The position numbers and the translations under genes are program-made. The notes beneath the pieces were generated by a model. The model saw nothing but the letters and a program-made list of their open reading frames with translations. It searched no databases and had not been told where the DNA came from. 64,000 nt of DNA from Micromonospora chokoriensis (lineage in GTDB: Bacteria > Actinomycetota > Actinomycetes > Mycobacteriales > Micromonosporaceae). The DNA is taken from assembly GCF_000718555.1 (NCBI RefSeq), contig NZ_JOAN01000015.1, positions 248,001 to 312,000 on the forward strand. The letters are read 5' to 3'. Below, one piece after another: positions 1 through 9,099 of this stretch. Numbering within the stretch: the stretch's first letter is position 1; the number at the start of each line of letters is the position of its first letter.

Positions 1-1
1 G

Positions 2-2428
2 CTGTTGACCGCCGACGGCGCGAGCTACACCTACACGGCCCGGGGCACCCTGGACAACGCCGGCGGCAACATCACCCGTACCGACGCCTTCGGGCAGGTG
101 GTGTCGCAGCAGTCGGCGGGCGGCACGCAGACCTACACGTACGACGGTCTGGGCCGCGCGATTCGGCCCGGCCACGCGTACACCGGTCTGGGTAACGACC
201 TGGCGGCCGACTCCAGCGCGAGCTACGTGCGGGGGCCGTCCGGCGAGGTGGTCGGGACCACCGGTGGCGGTAACCAGCGGATGGTCTGGACGGACCTGCA
301 CTCCGACGTGGTCGGGCAGTTCACCCCGACCGGGACGGCGCTGGCCGGCTCGGTGACCTACGACCCGCTGGGCAAGGCGCTCAACACCAGCGGCCTGCTC
401 GGCCAGCTCGGCTACCAGTCGGAGTGGACCGACGCGCTGACCAGCCGGGTCAACATGCACGCCCGCTGGTACAACACGGACACCGGCCAGTTCGACACCC
501 GGGACACGGCGAGCAACAGCCCGCTACCGGACTCGATCAACGCCAACCGCTACCAGTACGGCGACGCGAACCCGCTCACCGTCACCGACCCGACCGGGCA
601 CTGGGGTCTGGGCAGCCTGAAGAAGTCCTTCTCCCGCGCGGTCAGCTCGGTCAGCTCGAGCTTCCGCTCGTACGCGTCGTCCGCCTATTCGTACGCGTCC
701 TCGGCCTACTCGTACGCGTCGTCGGCCTACAGCGCCGCGAAGTCGACGGTGAAGAAGACCGTCTCGCGGGCCAAGGCGGCGGTGAAGAAGAAGGTTCACC
801 AGGTCAAGAAGAAGTACAACCAGATCAAGAAGCAGGTCAAGAAGAAGTACAACCAGGCCAAGCGGGCGATCAAGAAGAAGTACAACCAGGTCAAGAAACG
901 CGTCGCCAAGAAGATAGCGGCGGTCAAGAAGCGCGCCAAACAGGCTGCGGCGAAACTGAAGCAGGCCGGTAAGAAGATCGCCGCCAAGGCGCAGCGGGTG
1001 GTCAAGAAGGCCACCACCGCCGTGCGGGACGCGGCGAACGCGACGACCAAGTGGGTCAAGGAACACAAGGACGTCCTGCTGGAGGTCGCCGCGATCGGTG
1101 GCGCGATTCTGGCAGGTATCGCCTGCACAGCGGTGACCGCAGGTGTCGGTGCGATCGCCTGCATGGCCGGCGCCGGGGCGTTGATCAGCCTGGCCAAGGA
1201 CGCCGCGCAGGGCGACATCCACAGCATCGGTGACGCGCTGGGCTCTCTGGGTACCGGTGCGGTCACCGGGCTGATCGGCGGTGCCGGTGGTGCCATCGCG
1301 GCACGGGTCGGTGCTGCGGTGGCGAAGAAGGTCGGCACCGGCCTGGTGGGCCGGTTGGCGACCGAGGCCGCCGAGAACGGTGTTGAGGACGCGGTCGGGC
1401 AGTTGGCCACGTCGGGCACCTACAACCCGCGGGCTGCCGCGGAGAACATGGTGCCGGGGCTCGGTGGGTTGAGCCGCAAGGGCGGCGGTGGCGCGCGTTC
1501 CGGTGGGGCTTCTTCGGGCGGCTCCGGTGGTGGGGGTGGGTTTAACCCGCTCGGCCTCGCGGTCGGTGGCGGTGGTGGCGGATGCTCGGGATCGAACAGG
1601 GGCCCCCGGCACAGCTTCGACCCGAAGACCCGGGTCCTCATGGCCGACGGCAGCAGCCGGCCGATCGAGGATGTCAACGTCGGTGACAAGGTCATGGCGA
1701 CCGACCCGGTGGCGGGGAAGTCGGAGCCGAAGCAGGTCACCCAACTGCACCGGAACACCGACAGGGACCTGACCGACCTCACCGTCCGCGACCAGGACGG
1801 CAAGGTGACGAAGGTCGAGACGACCTGGCACCACCCGTTCTGGAACGCCTCGGAGCGGAAGTGGGACGACGCCAAGGACCTGAAGCCGGGCACCAAGCTG
1901 CTGGTCAAGGGCAAGGGTGCGGTCACTGTGGTCGCGGTGCTCAACGAGCTCGGCGTTGAGGAGATGCGCGACCTCACCGTCGCTGACATCCACACGTATT
2001 TTGTGGTCGTCGGCGAGTCACCGGTCTTGGTTCACAATAACGATGGTGGGTATAAGAGCGTCCCGCCTTGCGATATTCCTACGCTTAAGGGACTCGCTCG
2101 GGATATTCGCATGAACGCCAAGCATCCGGCAGCTGCCAATAGCAAAGTGGTGGCTGTCGGACAGGATGCTGACGGTTTCCTCACGGCTGGCGCAAGCAAC
2201 CCGCTCGATCCCAACCAGCTGGCAAAGGCCAAGCAGTTGGGAGTTCGCGTCGTTCCTCAGGTCAATGGTTTGCACGCAGAGGAGGAATTGATGTACGATA
2301 AGCGGCCAAACCTCTTTGAGCCGCCATCGCCTCTAAAGCGAGTGGCAAGCGACAATCAGGGCGCCTGTGGGCCGGACCGGCACGATTGCGCGGCTCAGAT
2401 GGACGCTCAGGGAATCGAGCATAACTGA
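2..2428 (+). CDS. RHS-repeat/Hint polymorphic toxin, 3' portion (5' end outside window)
   Basis: The reading frame is open at the left edge, so the start lies upstream and about 808 codons are visible. In order there are YD-type RHS repeats, an RHS-associated core ending in a DPTGHWG motif (near residue 200, counting from the first full codon after base 4), Ser/Tyr/Ala and Lys-rich low-complexity stalks, a hydrophobic glycine-rich stretch (about 355-460), and a pretoxin Hint domain (about 537-678). The Hint domain starts at HSFDPKTRVLMADG and ends at a VHN motif. A separate ~128-residue C-terminal domain follows. It carries an HAEEE motif (His757) and Cys788/Cys795, which suggests a zinc deaminase-like fold, though I cannot confirm this. 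By family precedent the RHS part delivers and the Hint domain releases the toxic tip. The stop overlaps the next start (TGATG), linking toxin and immunity gene. Confidence 0.9.
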   Translation: MLTADGASYTYTARGTLDNAGGNITRTDAFGQVVSQQSAGGTQTYTYDGLGRAIRPGHAYTGLGNDLAADSSASYVRGPSGEVVGTTGGGNQRMVWTDLHSDVVGQFTPTGTALAGSVTYDPLGKALNTSGLLGQLGYQSEWTDALTSRVNMHARWYNTDTGQFDTRDTASNSPLPDSINANRYQYGDANPLTVTDPTGHWGLGSLKKSFSRAVSSVSSSFRSYASSAYSYASSAYSYASSAYSAAKSTVKKTVSRAKAAVKKKVHQVKKKYNQIKKQVKKKYNQAKRAIKKKYNQVKKRVAKKIAAVKKRAKQAAAKLKQAGKKIAAKAQRVVKKATTAVRDAANATTKWVKEHKDVLLEVAAIGGAILAGIACTAVTAGVGAIACMAGAGALISLAKDAAQGDIHSIGDALGSLGTGAVTGLIGGAGGAIAARVGAAVAKKVGTGLVGRLATEAAENGVEDAVGQLATSGTYNPRAAAENMVPGLGGLSRKGGGGARSGGASSGGSGGGGGFNPLGLAVGGGGGGCSGSNRGPRHSFDPKTRVLMADGSSRPIEDVNVGDKVMATDPVAGKSEPKQVTQLHRNTDRDLTDLTVRDQDGKVTKVETTWHHPFWNASERKWDDAKDLKPGTKLLVKGKGAVTVVAVLNELGVEEMRDLTVADIHTYFVVVGESPVLVHNNDGGYKSVPPCDIPTLKGLARDIRMNAKHPAAANSKVVAVGQDADGFLTAGASNPLDPNQLAKAKQLGVRVVPQVNGLHAEEELMYDKRPNLFEPPSPLKRVASDNQGACGPDRHDCAAQMDAQGIEHN
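668..730 (+). repeat. Tandem 21-bp coding repeat, three units
   Basis: Three consecutive 21-bp units at 668-688, 689-709 and 710-730 encode SYASSAY three times inside the RHS toxin gene. The units differ at only a few synonymous positions. They lie just after the RHS core and probably form a flexible linker. Confidence 0.9.
806..889 (+). repeat. 33-bp coding repeat of the Lys-rich stalk
   Basis: An 18-bp block encoding KKKYNQ recurs exactly 33 bp apart at 806-823, 839-856 and 872-889, giving an 11-residue basic heptad-like repeat. A degenerate copy (KKKVHQ) precedes it. The product would be a long, positively charged helical stalk between the RHS core and the hydrophobic region. Confidence 0.85.
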
Positions 2429-3024
2429 TGAATTCGGTTGATCTGGGGGAAGTGTCCAGGCCCCTGGAGGAGCAATTGCCGCAGTTGTCGTGGCGGGCAA
2501 GGTCTGCTCTATTTGGGGTTTGCGGGTACGCATTGCTGCCGATCCTGCGTGAGGTGGAAGTGCGTTTTTCGCGTCGATGGACATTTCCTGACGCAGAAAT
2601 TGCACTGTCGGCTTCGAGGGAGTTCGCAGTTGGTGCGGCTCCTGCTCGAATCAACCAGGATCTTCGTGATCGAGTTCTCAATTCGGTGCCGAATGGTCAT
2701 GACCTGGACTCGCCGTGGAGTACGTACACACTTGATGCGTCGGTCTGCGTTGATGCGGCGCTTGTTGCTGCCTCCGCAGACTTGCAGGGCTCGTTCGATC
2801 CGTCCTGGCTCTATTATGCTCTTGAGTCGTTGGCCGTGACGCTAAGTCCCAACATTTATGAGCTCGCGCCGGATTTGCTTGCTGAAGGGAGTCGATTTAT
2901 TTTGGCTGTCAACTTCCTGGGCGACGCCATCTCTGAGTTGAGTAGTTCCGACGGGGTCGACGATGAGGCATATGGAGATCTGCTGCGCAGGGCTGCCGTG
3001 ATCAATCCGTTTTCCGAGGTGTAA
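2428..3024 (+). CDS. Probable immunity protein of the RHS toxin
   Basis: A 198-residue soluble, probably all-helical protein starts at an ATG sharing one base with the toxin stop, so the two are translationally coupled. I do not recognise the family. The N-terminal segment (LSWRARSALFGVCGYALLPI) is vaguely like DUF416 proteins, but too weakly to name it. Position directly behind the toxin tip, size and co-translation are the standard signature of an immunity gene. Base composition is visibly more AT-rich and codon use less GC3-biased than in genes from 3.2 kb onward, matching the toxin tip and suggesting both moved together as a cassette. Confidence 0.75.
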   Translation: MNSVDLGEVSRPLEEQLPQLSWRARSALFGVCGYALLPILREVEVRFSRRWTFPDAEIALSASREFAVGAAPARINQDLRDRVLNSVPNGHDLDSPWSTYTLDASVCVDAALVAASADLQGSFDPSWLYYALESLAVTLSPNIYELAPDLLAEGSRFILAVNFLGDAISELSSSDGVDDEAYGDLLRRAAVINPFSEV

Positions 3025-3176
3025 AGGGTTGAACTACGGCGCCGCAGGACGCAGCCGGGCTGCGGTAACTGTGGACCGGCCCGACGGTGCGCTGCTGCTG
3101 ATGAAGGACCTTCGCCGCGCGCTCAGCGGCTGATCGCTCAGCAGCAACCGGCCGGGGCTGAGCGACAATCGACGGC

Positions 3177-6020
3177 ATGCGTTTCCGCATCCTGGGGCCG
3201 ACCCAGGTGGTGCTGGCCGACGGGCGAGAGGTCCCCGTGGGCGGTCCGCGGCTGCGCGCCCTGCTGGCGCTCCTCCTGCTCGACGCGGGTCGGGTGGTCT
3301 CCGCCGAGCGGCTGATCGACGGCCTGTACGGGGAGCATCCGCCCCGAGGCGCGGCCAACGCGCTCCAGTCCCAGGTGTCGCGGCTGCGTCAGGCCCTGCC
3401 CGCCGAGCACGACCCGGTCGAACTCCACCCGGCCGGTTATCGCCTGGCTGTGGATCCCGACGACGTCGACGCGTACCGCTTTGAACGGCTTGCCGAGGCG
3501 GGACGCCGCGCGCTCGCCGACGGCGACTGGCCACGGGCGGCGAACCTGTTGCGGGAGGCGCTGGAGCTGTGGCGCGGTCCCGCTCTGGTCGATGCCATCG
3601 GCGCACCCGCCCAGGCGGCTCGGCTGGACGAGCTGCGGCTGGCCGCCATCGAGGATCGGGTCGACGCCGACCTGGCATTGGGCGCGCACGCCACGCTGGT
3701 CGCGGAGCTACGGGAGTTGGTCGTCGCGTATCCCCTGCGGGAGCGCTCGCGGGGCCAGCTCATGCGTGCCCTGGCCGCACTGGGTCGGCCGGCGGAGGCG
3801 CTGGCCGAGTTCGAGGAAGCCCGGCACACGCTGGCCGAGCAGCTCGGCGTCGACCCGTCGGCGGAGCTGGCCGCGATTCACCTGGCCGTGCTGCGTGGTG
3901 CGGACCGCCCGGCGGCCGAACCTGGCCTGCCGAGCCAGCTCACCACGTTCGTCGGGCGGGAGGCGGAACTCAAGCGCGTCGGCGAGCAGCTCGGGGACCG
4001 CCGGTTGGTCACCCTCATCGGCCCCGGTGGCGCGGGTAAGACGCGCTTGGCGATCGAGGCCGCAGGCCGACTCGACGGCGAGGTCTGTTTCGTCGAGCTG
4101 GCCGGGTTGGCCGACGGTTCGGACGTACCGCAGGCGGTGTTGAGCGCGCTCGGCCTGCGCGACGCGGGTCTGCGGGCCCCGGCCGAACCGGGCCGGCGGA
4201 CCACCGACCGGCTGGTCGAGGCGCTCGCCGACCGGCGTCTGCTGCTCGTGCTCGACAACTGCGAGCACGTCGTCGTCGACGCGGCCCGGCTGGCCGCCCG
4301 GTTGCTGAGCGCGTGCCCGGCGTTGCGCGTCCTGGCCACGAGTCGCGAGCCGCTCGGGCTGGCCGGTGAGGCGTTGTGCCCGCTGTCCGGGCTCGCCCTG
4401 CCACCGCTCGGCGCGTCGGCGCTGGACGCGGACGACTACGCGGCGGTCGGCCTCTTCACCCAGCGGGCCGCCGATGTCGTACCCGACTTCACCATCACGC
4501 CGGCCAACGTCGAGATGGTGCTGCGGATCTGCCGCAGCCTCGACGGCCTGCCGCTGGCGATCGAGCTGGCCGCCGCGCGGCTGCGGGCGCTGCCCGTAGC
4601 CGCGGTGGCCGCCCGTCTCGACGACCGGTTCCGGCTGCTGTCGACGGGCAGCCGGGCCGTGTCGGCGCGACACCGCACGCTGCGGGCCGTGGTCGAGTGG
4701 AGTTGGGATCTGCTCGACGACGCCGAACGCAGAGTGGCCCGACGGCTGACCGTCTTCGCAGGTGGGGCCACGCTGGAGGCGGCCGGGCGGGTCTGCGGCC
4801 TATCCACCTCCGAGTTCGTCGACGCGCTCACCGGTCTGGTCGACAAGTCCTTCGTGGAGATGACCGGTGGCCGGTACCGGATGCTCGAGACGGTGCGGGC
4901 CTTCTGCGCCGAGCGTCTCGCCGAGGCCGGCGAGGCCGACCAACTGCGTCGCGCGCACACCGCGTACTTCCTGGAGTTTGCCTGGACCGCCAGCGACCAC
5001 CTTCGGCGTGCCGAACAGCTGCACTGGCTGCGACTGCTGGACGCGGAGCGGGACAACCTGCACGCGGCGCTGCGCCGAGCCACCGCGGCCGGTGACGCGT
5101 CCGACGCGGCCGGGCTGGTCGCGGCCCTGTCGTTCTACTGGTGGCTGCGCGGTATGCGTGGGGAAGGCGCGCGGCTGGCCGCGGACGTCCTCGAACTGCT
5201 CGGCACCGAAGCACCGCCGGGGCTGGGGGAGGAGTTCGCCCTCTGCGTCTACAACGCCTCGCTCGCCGGCTCCGGCCACCTGCCGTCCGTCGGGACGCAG
5301 TCGTCCGTGATCCGCAGTCTCGACCGGCCGCCGCGACAGCCGTTCCTGCTGTACCTGTCGGGGATTTCGACCGGGCCGCCGTCCGGCGGTGCCGAGAATG
5401 TCGACGAGCTGATGGCGGAGCTGCGGCGGCTGGTCGGCCCGGACGCGTGGATCAACGCGCTCGGTGCGATGGGCAGCGGCTCGGCGCTGATGTGGAGTGG
5501 CGACTGGGACCGGGCCAGGACGGCGCTGACCACCGCGCTCGACGGGTTCCGGAGCACCGGGGACCGGTGGGGCACCATGATCACGCTCGGTGCGCTCGGC
5601 GAACTCGCCGCCTGGCAGGGCGATCCAGCGGCGGCGGGTGCCCACATGGATGAGGCCATGGGTCTGGCCGAGGCGCTCGGGTCGGCCGTCGACCAGGCCG
5701 ACATGCTGCGTACCCGGGGCGAGATAAGGCTGCGCTCCGGTGACCTCTCAGGTGCGCGCGACGACTTCGCGGAAGCCCTGCTTCTCGCGCAGCGCAGCGG
5801 TGCGCCCGAGTTCGTGGCCAGCGCCCGGCTCGGCCTCGCTCAGGTGGCCCGACTCCGTGGCGACCTGGCTGCGGCGAGGCAGCTCTGCGAGGAGGCGTTG
5901 GCTGGCGGGCTCACCGGCTGGTACGTCGGCGACGCCGCCCGCGCGGAGATCATTCTGGTCCTGGAGCAGATCACCGAGGCGGAGAAGGCCGGCGCGCCGC
6001 CGTCAGCGGACGGTGCGTGA
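3177..6020 (+). CDS. SARP/AfsR-like transcriptional regulator with NB-ARC ATPase and TPR repeats
   Basis: The 947-residue protein begins with an OmpR/SARP winged helix (about 1-95; starts MRFRILGPTQV), then a bacterial transcriptional activation domain (about 96-245), an NB-ARC-type ATPase with Walker A GPGGAGKT at 282-289 and a LLLVLDNCEH Walker B-like segment, and a long TPR region to the end. This is the architecture of AfsR-like activators of secondary metabolism and export. The gene lies 30 bp upstream of, and in the same direction as, a DrrA/DrrB exporter, so it may regulate that exporter; this is inference from position. The ATG at 3177 precedes the conserved winged helix directly. The upstream 150 bp contain no convincing gene. 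Confidence 0.9.
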   Translation: MRFRILGPTQVVLADGREVPVGGPRLRALLALLLLDAGRVVSAERLIDGLYGEHPPRGAANALQSQVSRLRQALPAEHDPVELHPAGYRLAVDPDDVDAYRFERLAEAGRRALADGDWPRAANLLREALELWRGPALVDAIGAPAQAARLDELRLAAIEDRVDADLALGAHATLVAELRELVVAYPLRERSRGQLMRALAALGRPAEALAEFEEARHTLAEQLGVDPSAELAAIHLAVLRGADRPAAEPGLPSQLTTFVGREAELKRVGEQLGDRRLVTLIGPGGAGKTRLAIEAAGRLDGEVCFVELAGLADGSDVPQAVLSALGLRDAGLRAPAEPGRRTTDRLVEALADRRLLLVLDNCEHVVVDAARLAARLLSACPALRVLATSREPLGLAGEALCPLSGLALPPLGASALDADDYAAVGLFTQRAADVVPDFTITPANVEMVLRICRSLDGLPLAIELAAARLRALPVAAVAARLDDRFRLLSTGSRAVSARHRTLRAVVEWSWDLLDDAERRVARRLTVFAGGATLEAAGRVCGLSTSEFVDALTGLVDKSFVEMTGGRYRMLETVRAFCAERLAEAGEADQLRRAHTAYFLEFAWTASDHLRRAEQLHWLRLLDAERDNLHAALRRATAAGDASDAAGLVAALSFYWWLRGMRGEGARLAADVLELLGTEAPPGLGEEFALCVYNASLAGSGHLPSVGTQSSVIRSLDRPPRQPFLLYLSGISTGPPSGGAENVDELMAELRRLVGPDAWINALGAMGSGSALMWSGDWDRARTALTTALDGFRSTGDRWGTMITLGALGELAAWQGDPAAAGAHMDEAMGLAEALGSAVDQADMLRTRGEIRLRSGDLSGARDDFAEALLLAQRSGAPEFVASARLGLAQVARLRGDLAAARQLCEEALAGGLTGWYVGDAARAEIILVLEQITEAEKAGAPPSADGA

Positions 6021-6050
6021 TCCGTCAGCGCTCGACCGCACCGTAGGCGC

Positions 6051-7040
6051 ATGACGACATTCGAGGTGGTCGCCGAGGGGCTGGGCAAGCGGTACGGCCC
6101 GACCCGCGCGCTCGACTCATTCGACCTGACCGTGCCGGCCGGCACGGTGCACGGACTGCTGGGACCGAACGGCGCGGGTAAGACGACGGCCGTACGAATC
6201 CTCACCACCCTGCTGCGCTTCGACACCGGAAGAGCCACCGTTGCCGGGTACGACGTGCTGCGCCAACCGGACGAGGTGCGGACCCGGATCGGGCTGACCG
6301 GGCAGTACGCCGCAGTCGACGAGATCCTCAGTGGCCGGCAGAACCTGGAGCTGTTCGGCAGGCTGTTCCGACTCGGCCGACGGGAGGCCCGTCGACGCGC
6401 TGACGAACTGCTGGAACGATTCGGGCTCGACGAGGCGGCGGGTCGGTCCGCCGGCGAGTACTCGGGTGGGATGCGTCGCCGACTGGACCTCGCCGCCAGT
6501 CTGATCCGTACACCGCGCGTGCTGTTCCTGGACGAGCCGACGACCGGCCTGGACCCGCGCAGCCGTAACCAGGTGTGGGACCTGGTCCGCGGTCTGGTCG
6601 CGGACGGGACGACGGTGCTGCTCACCACGCAGTACCTGGAGGAGGCCGATCAGCTCGCCAACCGGATCTCGGTGATCGACGCTGGGCGGGTGGTGGCCGA
6701 GGGTTCACCGGACGAGCTGAAGGCGATGACCGGTGGCGACCGGATCGAGGTGGTGGTCCGCGACGCGGCCGAGCTGAGTCACGCGGCCCGCCTCGTCGCG
6801 CCGATCTGCGGCGCGGAGCCCGAACTCGACCCGGAGGTCCGACGGCTCAGCGTGGCGGTGGTCGATCGTGTCGCCGGGCTGGTCGACGTGGTGCGCGCGC
6901 TGGACGACGCCGGGATCGCGGTCGAGGACATCGGCCTGCGGCGCGCGACGTTGGATGAGGCGTTCCTGCACCTGACCGGGCACCGGCCGGACGACACCCG
7001 CGAGCCCGTCGGGGCCGGACGAAAGGCGGAGGTGGCATGA
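6051..7040 (+). CDS. DrrA-type ABC exporter ATP-binding protein
   Basis: This 329-residue ATPase shows Walker A GPNGAGKT at residues 38-45, signature YSGGMRRRLDL, Walker B VLFLDEPTTGLDP and the C-terminal extension typical of daunorubicin-resistance DrrA proteins. It would power the permease encoded next; its stop region overlaps that start by 4 bp (ATGA), so the two form a translationally coupled pair. It starts 30 bp after the SARP-like regulator on the same strand, suggesting one transcript. The substrate is unknown: the family exports hydrophobic drugs, natural products and sometimes lipids. Confidence 0.92.
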   Translation: MTTFEVVAEGLGKRYGPTRALDSFDLTVPAGTVHGLLGPNGAGKTTAVRILTTLLRFDTGRATVAGYDVLRQPDEVRTRIGLTGQYAAVDEILSGRQNLELFGRLFRLGRREARRRADELLERFGLDEAAGRSAGEYSGGMRRRLDLAASLIRTPRVLFLDEPTTGLDPRSRNQVWDLVRGLVADGTTVLLTTQYLEEADQLANRISVIDAGRVVAEGSPDELKAMTGGDRIEVVVRDAAELSHAARLVAPICGAEPELDPEVRRLSVAVVDRVAGLVDVVRALDDAGIAVEDIGLRRATLDEAFLHLTGHRPDDTREPVGAGRKAEVA

Positions 7041-7822
7041 CCACGGCGATCACCGACGGCTGGACGATGACCAGGCGGAACATGACCCACGTGGTCCGCG
7101 CGCCGGAGGAGCTGATCCTCTACTTCTCGCTGCCGATCATGTTCGTGCTGGTCTTCGGGTACGTGTTCGGCAGCGGTATGCAGGTGGCGGGTGGTGGCAA
7201 CTACCGCGAGTTCCTGCTGCCCGGGGTCTTTGTGATGACGATGCTCTACGGGCTGGGGGCCACCGCGACCGGCGTGGCGCTGGACCTCAGCCGGGGCGTG
7301 GTCGACCGTTTCCGGTCGATGCCGATGGCGCGGTCCGCCCTGATGACCGGCCGCAGCGCCGCGGACCTGCTGCGCGCCCTGCTGGAGATGTCCACCCTCT
7401 TGGTGTGTGGGCTGCTCGTCGGGTGGCAGTGGCGACAGGGTGTCGGCAAGGCGTTGCTCGCCGTCGGGCTCCTGCTGCTGCTGCGAATCGCGATCACCTG
7501 GGTCGGGATCTACCTGGCGCTGCTGGTCCGCAACCCGGACACGGTCGGCGTGATCGTCTTCCCGGCGGCGTTCCCGTTCACCGCGATCTCGAACGTCTTC
7601 GTGTCGCCCGAGCTGATGCCGTCGGTCATCGGGACGATCTCGGAGTGGAACCCATTGTCGGCCACCGTCGCGGCGATCCGCGAACTGTTCGGCAACCCGG
7701 GCCTGGGTGGCGACTCCTGGCCGGCGGAGCACGCGATGCTGTTGGCGGTGCTGTGGCCGGTGCTGCTTATCGCGACGTTCGCCCCGTTGGCCGTGCGCCG
7801 CTACCAACGGCTGAGCCGCTGA
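7037..7822 (+). CDS. DrrB-type ABC-2 permease
   Basis: A 261-residue ABC-2 membrane protein with about six hydrophobic segments and a cytoplasmic N-terminus. The conserved DLSRGVVDRFRSMPMARSA region is typical of DrrB/ABC-2 exporters. The start overlaps the ATPase gene by 4 bp, so the two subunits are made together. It converges on the amino-acid permease, with a hairpin terminator between them. The substrate cannot be deduced. Confidence 0.9.
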   Translation: MTTAITDGWTMTRRNMTHVVRAPEELILYFSLPIMFVLVFGYVFGSGMQVAGGGNYREFLLPGVFVMTMLYGLGATATGVALDLSRGVVDRFRSMPMARSALMTGRSAADLLRALLEMSTLLVCGLLVGWQWRQGVGKALLAVGLLLLLRIAITWVGIYLALLVRNPDTVGVIVFPAAFPFTAISNVFVSPELMPSVIGTISEWNPLSATVAAIRELFGNPGLGGDSWPAEHAMLLAVLWPVLLIATFAPLAVRRYQRLSR

Positions 7823-7828
7823 ACCCCA

Positions 7829-7860
7829 CGCGCCGGTGGCCTCTGAGGGTCACCGGCGCG
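7829..7860. terminator. Bidirectional hairpin between convergent genes
   Basis: Perfect 10-bp arms (7829-7838 and 7851-7860) surround a 12-nt loop. The hairpin sits between the exporter permease and the convergent amino-acid permease, and its right arm overlaps the last codons of the latter. There is no T-run, as is common in high-GC actinobacteria. Confidence 0.6.
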
Positions 7861-9088
7861 CGAGGCGCAGCGCGTACCAGGCGGCACCGGCCGCGAGCAC
7901 ACCGAACCCCGCGAGCACGCTGGTCACGGGCAGGTTGACCGCGAGCAGCAGACACCCGGCCAGCCCCAGGCCGGCGAGCACCTGCACCGGCAGTCGACGA
8001 CCAGACTCCCGTCCCAGGGTGAGCGCCGCCGCGTTGGTGATCGCGTAGTAGACAAGCACCGTGCAGCTGGAGAAGCCGATCGCGTGGCGTACGTCGCCGA
8101 GCAGCACCACCACGATCACCACGGCGGCGACCGCCAGCTCTGCCCGGTGCGGCACCTGGCGCACCTGATGCACGGCGGCCAGCGCGCCGGGCAGGTCACG
8201 GCGGCGGGCCATCGCGAGGGTGGTCCGGCCGACCCCGGCGACCAGGGACAGCAGCACTCCGACGACCGCGATCGTCGCGCCGGCGCGGACCACCCACGCC
8301 AGGCCGGGCAGCCCGGCGGCGGTCACCACGTCGACCAGGGGTGCGGCGGAATCGGCCAGCCGGTCGGCGCCGAGCACGCCGAGCGTGATCACGGCCAGCA
8401 CCAGGTAGATCGCGAGCACCACCCCGAGCGCCAGCGGCACCGCGCGCGGAATGGTCCGCTGCGGGTCGCGGACCTCCTCGCCGAGCGTGGCGATCCGGGC
8501 ATAACCGGCGAAGGCGAAGAACAGCAACCCGGCGGCGGTGAGCACACCCCGCGCCGAACCGCCAGGCTCGCCGAGTCGGTCCAGGTGCACCGGCCCGCCC
8601 ACCACACCGACGACCGTGACGAGGGCCAGCACCGCGAGCACAAGCGCGACCAACGCTCTGGTCACGGTGGCCGTCTTGCCGATGCCGCGTAGGTTCACTG
8701 CGGTCACCGCGAGCACCGCGCCGACGGCGACCAGTCGGGCCTGACCAGGCCACAGGTACGCCCCGATGGTCAACGCCATCGCCGCGCAGCTCGCCGTCTT
8801 GCCGACCACGAAGCCCCAGCCGGCCAGGAACCCGGCGAACGGCCCGAGGCGCTCCCGCCCGTAGACGTAGGTGCCGCCGGACTCCGGGTAACGGGCCGCG
8901 AGCCGCGCCGAGCTGGTCGCGTTGCAGAAGGCGACGAAGCCGGCCAGCGCCAGCGCGGGCAGCAGACCGGCACCGCCGGCCGCCGCCACGGCCGGGCCGA
9001 AGACCACGAATACGCCCGCACCGAGCATCGAGCCCAGCCCAATGACAACCGCATCGGGTACGCCGAGTCGCCGCGCCAGTTGATTCAC
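7850..9088 (-). CDS. APC-superfamily amino-acid permease
   Basis: A 412-residue protein with about twelve hydrophobic segments. It begins VNQLARRLGVPDAVVIGLGSMLGAGVFV, the N-terminal TM1 motif of the amino acid-polyamine-organocation superfamily, and contains the conserved FFAFAGYARIATLGEEV segment of TM6. A GTG at 9088 is chosen because it immediately precedes the first conserved residues; an open frame continues upstream without homology. It would import an amino acid or related cation at the plasma membrane; the specificity is not evident. The PAP2-like gene lies 11 bp upstream in the same direction, so the two may be co-transcribed. Confidence 0.88.
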   Translation of the reverse strand: MNQLARRLGVPDAVVIGLGSMLGAGVFVVFGPAVAAAGGAGLLPALALAGFVAFCNATSSARLAARYPESGGTYVYGRERLGPFAGFLAGWGFVVGKTASCAAMALTIGAYLWPGQARLVAVGAVLAVTAVNLRGIGKTATVTRALVALVLAVLALVTVVGVVGGPVHLDRLGEPGGSARGVLTAAGLLFFAFAGYARIATLGEEVRDPQRTIPRAVPLALGVVLAIYLVLAVITLGVLGADRLADSAAPLVDVVTAAGLPGLAWVVRAGATIAVVGVLLSLVAGVGRTTLAMARRRDLPGALAAVHQVRQVPHRAELAVAAVVIVVVLLGDVRHAIGFSSCTVLVYYAITNAAALTLGRESGRRLPVQVLAGLGLAGCLLLAVNLPVTSVLAGFGVLAAGAAWYALRLARR

Positions 9089-9099
9089 GGACCGAAACC

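Noticed and set aside
524..1993. Long open frame on the minus strand across the RHS gene
   Set aside because: It is antisense to a gene with clear RHS and Hint motifs; the frame is low in complexity and reflects GC-rich codon structure.
3028..3132. Short + frame ending RRALSG between immunity and SARP genes
   Set aside because: No ribosome site, no similarity and only about 34 codons; it may be a tail of a degraded gene, but nothing supports it.
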